DNA of 50,139 nt, from NCBI RefSeq assembly GCF_001083785.1, contig NZ_LAVL01000055.1, forward strand, positions 1-50,139, read 5' to 3'. Source of the stretch: Nonomuraea sp. SBT364 (GTDB lineage: Bacteria > Actinomycetota > Actinomycetes > Streptosporangiales > Streptosporangiaceae). This document shows, piece after piece, positions 1-8,461 of this stretch. Position numbers and translations under genes: made by a program. Every line of letters begins with the position of its first letter. Positions within the stretch are counted from its first letter, which is position 1. The notes under the pieces are model-generated. The model made no database searches, had not been told where the DNA came from, and was given only the letters and a program-made list of their open reading frames with translations.

Positions 1-1
1 C

Positions 2-2803
2 GGTACCCCGGCCCACCGGCCGCCGTCCCTCGAAGAGCCCCCGCCCGGCGAGACGGCGCACGGGCAGGAGGCGGACGGGCAGGAGGCGGACGTACAGGAG
101 GCGGACGGCACGTGGGTCGTCGTCGCCGAGGACGGCGGGGACGCGGTCGCCGCCGGGCTGGGGGCGCTGCTGCGCGAGCGCGGCGGGCGGGTGAACGTGG
201 TGCCGCCCGGCGATGACCCCGACGGGTGGGCGGCGCTGGCCGCGTCGGCGGAGGCGGCGGTCACGTTCGCGTTCGTCCTCGGCGGCGGGGAGGACGGCGG
301 GGACCCGGTCGAGCTGATCACCCGGCGGGCCGCCACCCTCCGCGCGATCGCCCTGGCCTGCGAGGAGCTGCCGCAGAACCTCAAGGTGAGGCTGTGGCTG
401 GTGGCCAGGCCGTGCGGCGCGCTCCCCGAGCCGGGGCCGGGCGGCGCGGACGCGCACCCCGAGGACGCCGCCACCTGGGGGACGGTGCGCTCGCTCGGCA
501 ACGAGCAGCCCCGGCTGGAGGCCCGGCGGGTGTGCCTGCACCGCGGCGCCGACGCTGGGCACGACGCGGGGCACGACGCGGAGCGGCTGGCGGCCGAGCT
601 GCTGTCGCCCGGCGAGGACGACGAGATCCTGCTGACCCGGCAGGGACGGTTCGCGCCGCGCCTGGTCAGGACGGAGCCTCCGGCCGCTCCCGCCGCGCCC
701 GCGCCCGCCTTCCGGCTCGCCGTGCGCGACCCCGGCCTTTCCTACCGGCTCAGCTGGGAGCGGGCGGACCTGCCGGTGCCGGGACCGGGACAGGCGCTGG
801 TCGAGGTACGGGCGATCGGGCTGAACTACCGCGACGTCATGTTCGCCGTCGGCCTCCTGCCGTCGGAGGCCGTCGAGGCGGTCTTCGGCGGCCACGAGCT
901 GGGCCTGGAGTGCGCCGGCACGGTGATCGCCGTGGGCCCGGGGGTGACCCTGACGAGGCCGGGCGACCGGGTGTCGGCGGCCGGGCCGGTGGGGTTCGGC
1001 AGTCACGCGCTGATCGAGGAGTGGGCGGCCACCCACATCCCCGACACGCTGACCTTCGCCGAGGCGGTCACGCTGCCGATGGCGTACTCGACCGTCTACC
1101 ACGCGCTGCACCACTGCGCGCGGCTGCGGGAGGGCGAGACGCTGCTCGTGCACGGCGGTGGCGGCGGGGTCGGGCTGGCCGCGCTGGAGTACGCCAGGCA
1201 CGCCGGCGCGCACGTGATCGCCACGGCGGGCAGCGAGGCCAAGCGCGACCTGCTGCGCGCGCTCGGGGCGGCGCACGCGCTCAACTCGCGCAGCCTGCGC
1301 TTCGCCGAGCAGGTCAGGGAACTGACCGGCGGCCGCGGCGTGGACGTCGTGCTCAACTCGCTGGCCGGGGAGGCCGTCAGCCGCGGCCTGGAGTGCCTGC
1401 GGCACGGCGGCCGCTTCGTCGAGCTGGGCAAGCGCGACATCTACGAGAGCAGGCACCTGCCGTTGCGGCCGTTCGGCGACAACATCGCGTTCTTCGGCGT
1501 GGACGTGGGGACGCTCATGTGGAAGGACCCGGCGCTGATGGCCGCGCACGTGGCGACGCTCCTGCACGTACGCGACCCGTACCCGCTGCCGCACACCGTC
1601 TTCCCGGCCGAGCGGGTGGCCGACGCGTTCGCCCTGATGAGGCACTCCCGGCACATCGGCAAGGTCGTCGTCTCGCTCGACCCGCGTGACGAGCCGATCC
1701 TGGTGCGGAACCGGCCGGAGGGGCGGCGGCCCGAGGGCACCTACCTGGTCACCGGGGGGCTGAGCGGGTTCGGCGCGGCCACGGCCCGGCACCTGGCGAG
1801 GGCCGGGGTGCGGCGGCTGGCGCTCGTCGGCCGGCGCGGCCCGGACACGCCGGGCGCGCCCGCGCTGCTGGAGGAGCTGCGCGAGCTCGGCGCGGAGGCC
1901 ACCGCGTACGCCGCCGACGCCGCCGACCGCGACGCCGTGCGGGAGATCCTGGACGAGCTGGACACGGCCGGGCACCCGGTGCGCGGTGTCGTGCACGCCG
2001 CCATGCACCTCGACGACGCCGCGCTGGCCGACCTGTCCGACGACCGGATCCGCGCGGTGCTGCGCCCGAAGGTGGCCGGTGCGCTGGTCCTGGACGAGCT
2101 CACGGCGGAGCTGCCGCTGGAGACGTTCGTGCTGTACTCGTCCCTGACGACGATCGGCAACATCGGGCAGTCGCCGTACGTGTCGGCGAACCTGTTCCTG
2201 GAGGCGCTGGCGAGGCGCAGGCGCGCCCGGGGGCTGCCCGCGCTCGCGGTGTGCCTGGGCGCGCTCGCCGGCACCGGCGTGCTGGCGACCGGCACGCAGG
2301 CGGAGGCGCTGGCACGGCTCGGCATCGGCGCCATGGAGCCGGGCGCGGCGCTCGCCGCCGTGGACGGCATGCTGGCCGACGGCGCCGACGTGGCGGCGGT
2401 GGGCCGCTGCGACTGGGCCCGGCTGCGGCGCACGCTCCCCGGTCTGCGGCGGCCGTGGCTGTCGTCGGTCCTGCCGCCCGGCGCTGACCAGGTGCCGGAC
2501 GCCGTCGACCTGCTGGCGAAGCTCGCCGCGATGAACGGCGACGAGGCCCACGCGTACGTCGTCGAGCAGATCACCGAGCTGCTGTCCACGGTCCTGCTCG
2601 TCCCGGCCGCCGACATCGACCCGGACCGGCGGCTGGACGAGTACGGCCTCGACTCGCTCATGGCCACGCAACTCCTGCTGTCCATGCGGCACGCGTTCGC
2701 GGTGGACATCCCGCCGATGGAGCTGATCCGCGGCGCCGGGACCGTCACCGACATCTCCCGGACGGTCCTCCTCCACCTGGGACTGCAGGCTCCGGCCTCC
2801 TGA
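2..2803 (+). CDS. Type I polyketide synthase, C-terminal part (KR-structural/ER/KR/ACP), 5' end outside window
   Basis: The frame is open from base 2, so the gene begins upstream; 933 residues are visible. In order: an acidic repeat-containing linker, the KR structural subdomain, an enoylreductase (about nt 705-1685, starting near LSYRLSWERADLP, with NADPH loop HGGGGGVGLAA), a ketoreductase (nt 1740-2290, TGGLSGFG nucleotide motif, an LDD motif typical of B-type KRs, catalytic Ser-Tyr-Asn in SSLTTIGNIGQSPYVSAN with Tyr at nt 2177), and an ACP with the phosphopantetheine serine in GLDSL (nt 2654). The protein ends shortly after the ACP with no thioesterase. ER before KR and the overall look recall iterative, fully reducing mycocerosic-acid-synthase-type PKSs. 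KS, AT and DH are presumed upstream. The next gene starts 10 bases after the stop, which suggests the chain is passed to the OleA-like enzyme. Confidence 0.93.
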   Translation, partial: GTPAHRPPSLEEPPPGETAHGQEADGQEADVQEADGTWVVVAEDGGDAVAAGLGALLRERGGRVNVVPPGDDPDGWAALAASAEAAVTFAFVLGGGEDGGDPVELITRRAATLRAIALACEELPQNLKVRLWLVARPCGALPEPGPGGADAHPEDAATWGTVRSLGNEQPRLEARRVCLHRGADAGHDAGHDAERLAAELLSPGEDDEILLTRQGRFAPRLVRTEPPAAPAAPAPAFRLAVRDPGLSYRLSWERADLPVPGPGQALVEVRAIGLNYRDVMFAVGLLPSEAVEAVFGGHELGLECAGTVIAVGPGVTLTRPGDRVSAAGPVGFGSHALIEEWAATHIPDTLTFAEAVTLPMAYSTVYHALHHCARLREGETLLVHGGGGGVGLAALEYARHAGAHVIATAGSEAKRDLLRALGAAHALNSRSLRFAEQVRELTGGRGVDVVLNSLAGEAVSRGLECLRHGGRFVELGKRDIYESRHLPLRPFGDNIAFFGVDVGTLMWKDPALMAAHVATLLHVRDPYPLPHTVFPAERVADAFALMRHSRHIGKVVVSLDPRDEPILVRNRPEGRRPEGTYLVTGGLSGFGAATARHLARAGVRRLALVGRRGPDTPGAPALLEELRELGAEATAYAADAADRDAVREILDELDTAGHPVRGVVHAAMHLDDAALADLSDDRIRAVLRPKVAGALVLDELTAELPLETFVLYSSLTTIGNIGQSPYVSANLFLEALARRRRARGLPALAVCLGALAGTGVLATGTQAEALARLGIGAMEPGAALAAVDGMLADGADVAAVGRCDWARLRRTLPGLRRPWLSSVLPPGADQVPDAVDLLAKLAAMNGDEAHAYVVEQITELLSTVLLVPAADIDPDRRLDEYGLDSLMATQLLLSMRHAFAVDIPPMELIRGAGTVTDISRTVLLHLGLQAPAS
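62..106 (+). repeat. Three tandem 15-bp repeats in the PKS linker
   Basis: Three copies of a 15-bp unit, the first two identical and the third differing in two bases, encode GQEAD-GQEAD-VQEAD. They lie in the acidic linker just before the KR structural subdomain and keep the reading frame, so they probably vary only linker length. A second small duplication (DAGHDAGHDAE) occurs near nt 550-585. Confidence 0.85.
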
Positions 2804-2812
2804 GGAGACTTC

Positions 2813-3832
2813 ATGACCGCAGTACACACCCGGCTGGCCGGGGTGACCGCCCACCTGCCGGAGGCCACGATGACGACCCTGGAGCTGGAGGACCGGCTGG
2901 CCGCCCGCAACCCGGGGCTGGAGCTGCCCCGGGGGGTGATCCGCAACGGCAGCGGGGTGCGCCGCAGGCACCTCGCCCCGCCGCACGAGAGGCCGTCGGA
3001 CCTGGCGGTGCACGCGGGCCGCGCACTGCTGGCCGAGCAGGGGCTGCACGCGCGCGACCTCGACCTGATCCTCTACGCGGGGGTGAGCATCGACCTGGTC
3101 GAGCCCGCGACGGCGCACATCGTGGCGGCGAAGCTGGGGGCCGGGTGCCCGGTGTTCGACGTGCGCAACGCCTGCAACAGCGTGCTGAACGCGATCCAGG
3201 TGGCGCAGGCGCTGATCGCCGCGGGCCGGCACCGGCGGGTGCTGATCTGCTGCGGTGAGCTGCCGACCGCGTTCATGCCGTGGACGCTCTCGGACGCCGA
3301 CGAGTTCCTGACGGTCGGGGCCGCCTACACGGTGTCGGACGCGGGAGCCGCGCTGCTGCTTGAGGCCGCGGCCGAGCCCGGGGTGCTCGGCCACCGGTTC
3401 GCCGCCCAGTCCGGCGGGTGGGACGCGGCCACCGTGCCGATGCTCAACCTGACCTCCGACCCCGCGGCCGAGTGGCCGGTCGTCCGCCCGCTCACCGTCG
3501 ACGCGGTCAAGCTGGTGCGCGGCATCGAGGCGACCGACCACGCCGTCTTCACCGATCCGCTCGCCGCCCTCGGCCTGACCTGGGACGACTTCGCCGTCGT
3601 GTGCGTGCACCAGGCGTCGCTCCCGGCCCTGTGGAAGTTCTGCGACCACGTCGGGATCCCGCAGGGCAAGGTCGTCGTCACCATCGTCCAGCACGGCAAC
3701 CTGGTGGCGGCGACGCTGCCGGTGCAGCTCGCCCAGGCGGTCGCGGCGGGGCGGGTGCGGCGGGGTGACCTGGTCGCGCTCGTGGGGCTGGCGAGCGGGT
3801 TCAGCGCCGGGATCGTGGTGGTCCGGTGGTGA
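2813..3832 (+). CDS. oleA: 3-oxoacyl-ACP synthase III-type enzyme, OleA-like (head-to-head acyl condensation)
   Basis: This 339-residue thiolase-fold protein matches OleA/FabH in length. The catalytic triad is visible: Cys121 in NACNSV, His266 in VHQAS and Asn296 in HGNLVAATLP. OleA enzymes join two acyl thioesters to a 2-alkyl-3-keto acid, the first step of long-chain olefin and some beta-lactone pathways. A FabH role is possible from sequence alone, but the following oleC, oleD and oleB homologues favour OleA. The ATG follows an AGGAG site placed over the PKS stop, so translation is likely coupled. The adjacent ACP suggests that one substrate is delivered on the PKS rather than as acyl-CoA; that is inference. 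Confidence 0.85.
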   Translation: MTAVHTRLAGVTAHLPEATMTTLELEDRLAARNPGLELPRGVIRNGSGVRRRHLAPPHERPSDLAVHAGRALLAEQGLHARDLDLILYAGVSIDLVEPATAHIVAAKLGAGCPVFDVRNACNSVLNAIQVAQALIAAGRHRRVLICCGELPTAFMPWTLSDADEFLTVGAAYTVSDAGAALLLEAAAEPGVLGHRFAAQSGGWDAATVPMLNLTSDPAAEWPVVRPLTVDAVKLVRGIEATDHAVFTDPLAALGLTWDDFAVVCVHQASLPALWKFCDHVGIPQGKVVVTIVQHGNLVAATLPVQLAQAVAAGRVRRGDLVALVGLASGFSAGIVVVRW

Positions 3833-5457
3833 CGCCGGTCAGCGAGCTGGTGGCGCGGGCCGAGCGCTGGGCGGCCGAGCGGCCGGGCGCCGTCGCCTGT
3901 CAGGTGGGCGGCCGGGCCCCCCGCGCGGTCAGCTACGGGGAGACGGCCCGGTCGGTGGCGGAGACGACGGCCGCGCTGTCGCTCGCCGGAGTGCGGCCCG
4001 GCATGCGGACGGTGCTGCTGGTGTTCCCCGGAGTGGAGCTCGGGGTGCTGGCGCTGTCGCTGCTGCGGCTCGGCGCGGTGCCGGTGATGGTCGATCCGGG
4101 GCTGCCGTACGCGGCGGTCCGGCGGTGCCTGGACAGGGCCGCGCCGGAGGCGTTCATCGGCGTGCCGCTCGCCCAGGCGGCCCGGCTGGCGCTGGGTTGG
4201 GCCCGCCGCACCAGTCGCATCGTGATCACGGTGGGGCCGCGCCGGTTCTGGCCGGGGCCGACACTGGACGCCCTGCGGGCCGCCGCCCGGGCCGCGCCAC
4301 CGCAGGTGCGGCGGGAGGTGCCGCCGCCCGGGCCGGACGACCTGGCGCTGATCGCGTACACGTCCGGCTCGACGGGGCCGCCGAAGGGGGTGCCGCTGCG
4401 GCACCGGCACCTGACGGCGCAGCTCGACCTGCTCGGCGGGCTGGACGTCATCCGGGCCGGCACGGCGGTGCTGTCGGCGTTCGTCCCCTTCGCGCTGGGG
4501 GCGGCGGCGCTCGGCGCGACCGCGGTGCTCCCCGACCTGGACCCGCGTCACCCGCTGCGGTTCGACCCCGCCGCCCTGGCCGCCGACATCGGCCGGTACG
4601 GGGTGTCGGCCATGTTCGCCGCGCCCGCCCTGCTGGACCGGCTGGCCCGGTACTGCGCGGGCCGCGGCCTGGTGCTCGGCTCGCTGGAGACGGTGGCCGT
4701 GGCGGGGGCGCCGCTGCCGTTGCCGACGCTGGAGCGCGTGCTGGCCTGCCTGCCCGGCGACGCGCGGGTGCTGTCGGTGTACGGGTCGACCGAATGCCTG
4801 CCGGTGGCCGCGATCGAGGGGCGTGAGCTGGCGGCGGCGCGGGCCGCCTGCCCGGGGATGGGGACGTGCCTGGGCCTGCCCCTGCCGGGGGTCGAGGCGC
4901 GCGTCATCGGCGTCACCGACGGGCCGATCGGCCGGTGGGACGAGGGCCTGCCGGTGCCGCCCGGCGTCGTCGGGGAGATCGTCGTCTCCTCCCCAGCCGT
5001 CAGCGACCCCTACCTGGACGACCCCCGGGCCACCGCCCTGGCCAGGATTTCGGACGGGGACCGGGTGTGGCACCGCATGGGCGATCTGGGTCATCTGGAC
5101 GAGCGCGGCCGGTTGTGGTTCGCCGGCCGCAAGTCCGAGCGCGTCCGCGCTTCCGGCCGCGACCTCTGCACCGACCACGTCGAGACGCTCCTGGCCGGGG
5201 TGCCGGGGGCACGCCGCGTCGCGCTGGTGGGCGCGGGCCCGCGTCCGGTCCTCGTGGTGGAGCCCGAGCCGGGCTTCCGGCGCGATCGCGTACGGGCCGC
5301 GATCCTGGCGGAGGCCGGGCGGCACCCGCGCACGGAGAGCCTGCGTGACGTGCTGTTCCACCCGCGTCTCCCGGTGGACGCCCGGCACAACAGCAAGATC
5401 CGCCGGGACCTGCTCGCCGCCTGGGCGGCCCGGCGGCTGCGCGGGGCCCACCGGTGA
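3829..5457 (+). CDS. oleC: AMP-dependent synthetase family protein, OleC-like beta-lactone synthetase
   Basis: About 542 residues of the ANL adenylating superfamily. The phosphate-binding motif YTSGSTGPPKGVP lies near residue 177, with VYGSTE further on, GDLGHLDERGRLWFAGRKS at the hinge, and a C-terminal NSKIRRDL containing the late lysine. Actinobacterial annotation usually calls this a fatty acid CoA ligase, but in ole clusters OleC adenylates a 2-alkyl-3-hydroxy acid and closes it to a beta-lactone. The GTG at 3829 gives a 4-bp GTGA overlap with oleA; a GTG one codon earlier is also in frame. Gene order and overlaps, more than any single motif, support the OleC assignment over a plain ligase. 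Confidence 0.82.
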   Translation: MTPVSELVARAERWAAERPGAVACQVGGRAPRAVSYGETARSVAETTAALSLAGVRPGMRTVLLVFPGVELGVLALSLLRLGAVPVMVDPGLPYAAVRRCLDRAAPEAFIGVPLAQAARLALGWARRTSRIVITVGPRRFWPGPTLDALRAAARAAPPQVRREVPPPGPDDLALIAYTSGSTGPPKGVPLRHRHLTAQLDLLGGLDVIRAGTAVLSAFVPFALGAAALGATAVLPDLDPRHPLRFDPAALAADIGRYGVSAMFAAPALLDRLARYCAGRGLVLGSLETVAVAGAPLPLPTLERVLACLPGDARVLSVYGSTECLPVAAIEGRELAAARAACPGMGTCLGLPLPGVEARVIGVTDGPIGRWDEGLPVPPGVVGEIVVSSPAVSDPYLDDPRATALARISDGDRVWHRMGDLGHLDERGRLWFAGRKSERVRASGRDLCTDHVETLLAGVPGARRVALVGAGPRPVLVVEPEPGFRRDRVRAAILAEAGRHPRTESLRDVLFHPRLPVDARHNSKIRRDLLAAWAARRLRGAHR

Positions 5458-6425
5458 ACGTCCTGGTGACCGGCGGCGGCGGCTTCCTCGGCCTGGCCGT
5501 GTGCCGCCGCCTGGCCGCCCGCGGCGGCACCGTGCACACCCTGCACCGCCGCCCGCATCCCGAGCTGGTCCCGCTGGGCGTCACCCAGCACCTGGCCGAC
5601 GTCCGCGACCCGAGGGCCGTCCGCGCCGCCGTGGACGGGTGCGAGGCCGTGGTCCACTGCGCCGCCAAGGCCGGGGCGTACGGCGCGTACCGGGACTTCC
5701 GGGAGGTCAACGTGGACGGCACCCGCAACGTGCTGGACGCGTGCGCGGACGGCGGCGCGCGGCTGGTGCACGTGTCGTCGCCGAGCGTCGTCCACGACGG
5801 GCGCGACCTGGAGGGCGTGGACGAGTCCGTCCCGTACGCCACCCGCTTCCCGGCGGCCTACCCGCGCACCAAGGCCATGGCCGAGCGGCTGGTGCTGGCC
5901 GGGCCCGTCCCTGCCGTCGCGCTGCGCCCCCACCTCGTCTGGGGGCCCGGCGACCCGCATTTCCTGCCCCGGTTCGTGGCGAACCGGCACCGGCTGTGGC
6001 TGCTGGGCAGGGCGGACAAGACGATCGACACCGTCTACGTCGACAACGCGGCCGACGCCTGCGTGCTGGCCCTCGACCGGCTGCGGCCAGGGTCGCCGCT
6101 GTGCGGGCGGGCGTACTTCATCACGCAGGGCGAGCCCTGCGGCTTCGGCGTCTGGGTGAACGCGCTGCTCAAGGCGGCCGGGGTGCCCCCGGTGCGGCGG
6201 CGGCTGCCGGCCGGGCCGGTGCGGGTGGCGGCCGGCGTCCTGGAACGGCTGGCCGGCGCGCGGGACGGTTGGGAGCCGCCGCTGACCCGGTTCCTGGTGG
6301 AGCAGGCGTCCACGGCGCACTGGTTCGACATCTCCGCCGCCCGCCGCGACCTCGGCTACCGGCCGCGCGTGAGCATGGCCGAGGGACTGGCACGCCTGAC
6401 CGCCCACCTCTCGGAGGCCCCGTGA
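5454..6425 (+). CDS. oleD: NAD(P)-dependent epimerase/3-beta-HSD family reductase, OleD-like
   Basis: A 323-residue extended short-chain dehydrogenase. The dinucleotide motif VTGGGGFLG is at residues 5-13 and the catalytic pair is Tyr136-x3-Lys140 (YPRTK), preceded by the HVSSPSVV serine strand. In ole and lipstatin-type pathways this family reduces the 2-alkyl-3-keto acid made by OleA to the 3-hydroxy acid used by OleC. It starts with GTG inside the oleC stop (GTGA overlap) and its own stop overlaps oleB in the same way. Without the neighbours it would be called only an epimerase/dehydratase-family protein. Confidence 0.83.
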   Translation: MNVLVTGGGGFLGLAVCRRLAARGGTVHTLHRRPHPELVPLGVTQHLADVRDPRAVRAAVDGCEAVVHCAAKAGAYGAYRDFREVNVDGTRNVLDACADGGARLVHVSSPSVVHDGRDLEGVDESVPYATRFPAAYPRTKAMAERLVLAGPVPAVALRPHLVWGPGDPHFLPRFVANRHRLWLLGRADKTIDTVYVDNAADACVLALDRLRPGSPLCGRAYFITQGEPCGFGVWVNALLKAAGVPPVRRRLPAGPVRVAAGVLERLAGARDGWEPPLTRFLVEQASTAHWFDISAARRDLGYRPRVSMAEGLARLTAHLSEAP

Positions 6426-7339
6426 CCCGCTTCCCCGGCTATCCGTTCACCTCCCGCTGGTACGCCCACCCCGCGCGGAGCGGGCTGCGCCAGCACTACG
6501 TGGACGAGGGGGCGGGACCACCGGTGCTGTTCGTGCACGGCAACCCGTCCTGGAGCTACCTGTGGCGGCGGCCGATCGCGGCGCTGCGCGACCGGTTCCG
6601 CTGCGTCGCGCCCGACCACCTCGGCATGGGGCTGTCCGACAAACCGGCCGCCGGGGACTACGACCACACCCTCTCCTCGCGCGTCGACGACCTCGACGCG
6701 CTGATCGGCCACCTCGTCTCCCAGGGGGGCGCCCCCGGGCGGGGCTGGACGCTCGTCATGCACGACTGGGGCGGGCCGATCGGCATGGCGTGGGCGTGCC
6801 GGCACCCCGGCCGCGTCGCCCGGCTCGTCGTCCTCAACACGGCCGCCTTCCCCAACCCGCACGGTGAGCGGCCGCGCCTCCCGCTGCGGGCGCCGCTGTG
6901 GCTGCTGCGCCGCACCCGGCTCGGGGCGCGGCTGCTCCTGCGGCACAACGTGTTCGCGCGCGGCGCCACCTGGCGTCCGCTCGGCGTGCGCGCCCGCATG
7001 CCCGCCGACGTGCGCGACGCCTTCCTCGCCCCGTACGACCGGCCCGCGCACCGGGTGGCCGTCCAGCGGTTCCTGCACGACATCCCGCTGCGCCCGGGCG
7101 ATCCGGCGTGGCCGCTGCTGGAGGAGACCGGCCGGCGGCTCGACCGGCTCGCCCGGCTGCCGGCGCTCATCGGGTGGGGGCTGCGCGACCCGGTCTTCGA
7201 CCCGGCCATGCTGGCCGAGTGGCGGCGCCGCCTGCCCGCCGCCCGGGTGCTCGTCTGCCCTCGGGCCGGCCACTACCTCCTGGAGGACGCGCACGAGCAG
7301 CTCGTGCCCGCCATGCGCGCCTTCCTCACCGAGACCTGA
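6422..7339 (+). CDS. oleB: Alpha/beta hydrolase of haloalkane-dehalogenase type, OleB-like beta-lactone decarboxylase
   Basis: A 305-residue alpha/beta hydrolase. HGNPSWSYLWR supplies the oxyanion/halide-site Asn and Trp, HDWGGP carries the nucleophile Asp115, and His284 sits in RAGHYLLED. This Asp-type active site is that of haloalkane dehalogenases and of OleB, which removes CO2 from cis-beta-lactones to give an olefin. The GTG start overlaps the oleD stop by 4 bp. Its presence points to an olefin end product; beta-lactone pathways such as lipstatin lack this step. It is the last gene of the operon: the next gene is on the other strand 46 bp away, and I see no convincing terminator in that gap. 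Confidence 0.83.
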   Translation: MTRFPGYPFTSRWYAHPARSGLRQHYVDEGAGPPVLFVHGNPSWSYLWRRPIAALRDRFRCVAPDHLGMGLSDKPAAGDYDHTLSSRVDDLDALIGHLVSQGGAPGRGWTLVMHDWGGPIGMAWACRHPGRVARLVVLNTAAFPNPHGERPRLPLRAPLWLLRRTRLGARLLLRHNVFARGATWRPLGVRARMPADVRDAFLAPYDRPAHRVAVQRFLHDIPLRPGDPAWPLLEETGRRLDRLARLPALIGWGLRDPVFDPAMLAEWRRRLPAARVLVCPRAGHYLLEDAHEQLVPAMRAFLTET

Positions 7340-7385
7340 CCGGCCGGACCTGCCTGGTGGGGCCGGGCCGTGCCAGCCGCCGTGG

Positions 7386-8285
7386 TCAGCCGTGCGCCTC
7401 GGCCAGGCCCGTCCAGTCGCGCCCCGGGGCGCGCCCGCGCCACTCGGCGAGCAGCTCGGCCGCCCTGTCCGGCGGGGCCGCCAGCCACACCCGCCGGGTG
7501 CCGTCCCCGGCGTGCCGATCCCGCGCCTCGCCGCCCTCGCCGCCCTCACTGCGCTCATTGCCCTCGCCGCGCTCATTGCCCTCGTCGCAGCAGGCGCACA
7601 GCACCCGCGCGTTGCCGGCCGGCTCGGCTCCCAGGCCGGCGGCGGCGAACAGCTCGGCGAGCTCCTCGACGTCCGCGCCGCTCGCGGTGACCGTGACCGA
7701 CAGCGTCGGCAGGTCGGACGTGGCCCACAGCATCAGCTCGTCGAACACCGGATAGCGGACCCCGTCGACGACCCGCTCCCCGCTGGGCGCGCCGTCGTGC
7801 AGCACGACCTCGCCGAACCTGCGGTCGGCCGTCAGCGGCACGCTGACGACCCTGGCCCGGGCCGGGCACACCCGCCGCACCCACACGACCTCCGGCTCGC
7901 CGTCCGGCTCCAGCCGCACGCACGCCAGGCCGAGGTCGGCGTCGATCTCGCCGTCGCCGGGCGGCAGCGTCAGGCCGTAGCCCTGCCAGGCGTCCCTGGC
8001 GGTGGCCCAGTCGCGCATGATCGTGGCGGCGATGCCGAGGTTCCAGAACGCCGGCTCCTGCTCGCCGCGCGGGTAGCGGGCCGCCGCCTGTTTGCCGAGC
8101 TCGTACGCCCGCGCCCAGTCCTTGCGGAACTTGTGCGCCAGCGCCAGGTCGAACCACCAGGCCGGGCTGCGCTCACTGTCGGGCAGCAGCGCCACCAGCT
8201 CGGTCAGTCCCTGCGCGGCGCCGTCCCAGTCCTCGCGGTCCCAGGCCTCGTAGGCCGCCCGCTCCAGCTCGTCCGGCGCCGTCAT
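7386..8285 (-). CDS. Tetratricopeptide-repeat-like protein of unknown function
   Basis: A 299-residue acidic, soluble protein. The first 130 residues are helical-repeat sequence rich in Trp, Ala and Asp (for example YEAWDREDWDGAAQGL, then PAWWFDLALAHKFRKDWARAYELGKQAA and PAFWNLGIAATIMRDWATARDAWQGYG, each 20 residues or less of core), consistent with three to four TPR-like units. The rest has no motif I recognise. A low-complexity GNERGEGNERSEGGEGGE stretch lies near residue 230 and probably forms a flexible linker. A GGAAGG-type ribosome site precedes the ATG. It is convergent with oleB and divergent from the ABC-F gene, with no functional link visible. Confidence 0.7.
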   Translation of the reverse strand: MTAPDELERAAYEAWDREDWDGAAQGLTELVALLPDSERSPAWWFDLALAHKFRKDWARAYELGKQAAARYPRGEQEPAFWNLGIAATIMRDWATARDAWQGYGLTLPPGDGEIDADLGLACVRLEPDGEPEVVWVRRVCPARARVVSVPLTADRRFGEVVLHDGAPSGERVVDGVRYPVFDELMLWATSDLPTLSVTVTASGADVEELAELFAAAGLGAEPAGNARVLCACCDEGNERGEGNERSEGGEGGEARDRHAGDGTRRVWLAAPPDRAAELLAEWRGRAPGRDWTGLAEAHG

Positions 8286-8379
8286 ATGCGCTTCCTTCCG
8301 TCAGCGATCTGATCGTCCGACGTTACGGCAAACGCCCCGCGATATGCGGCCAAGCGGCAACATCGCGTAACCTGATGGC

Positions 8380-8450
8380 ATGTCTACGCCCCGAGTTTCC
8401 TAGCTGAGGACCCGCTTCCACGCCAGAAGTGTGTTCTCTAGCTTTCTCGG
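8380..8450 (+). promoter_or_regulatory. Candidate leader ORF and hairpin ahead of the ABC-F gene (attenuator-like)
   Basis: A 7-codon ORF, MSTPRVS-stop (8380-8403), ends 58 bases before the ABC-F start. A -10-like TAACCT (8368-8373) lies six bases before its ATG, so the leader could be a leaderless transcript start. The arms CCGAG (8391-8395) and CTCGG (8446-8450) can pair, with an inner CTAG/CTAG pairing that includes the leader stop codon. Ribosome-stalling leaders are known upstream of some ABC-F and erm genes; the fold here is only moderately strong. Confidence 0.4.
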
Positions 8451-8461
8451 AGCGTCATCCC

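Noticed and set aside
2813..3832. Housekeeping FabH for fatty acid initiation
   Set aside because: No fab genes are nearby, while OleC, OleD and OleB homologues follow in order with overlaps, so OleA fits better.
3325..5451. A 708-codon minus-strand open frame opposite oleA and oleC
   Set aside because: Composition is Arg/Gln/Pro-rich with no domain, and the plus strand encodes well-conserved enzymes with 4-bp overlaps.
6422..7339. Haloalkane dehalogenase or epoxide hydrolase of separate function
   Set aside because: The active site fits, but its coupled position at the end of an oleACD run favours OleB; a side activity cannot be excluded.
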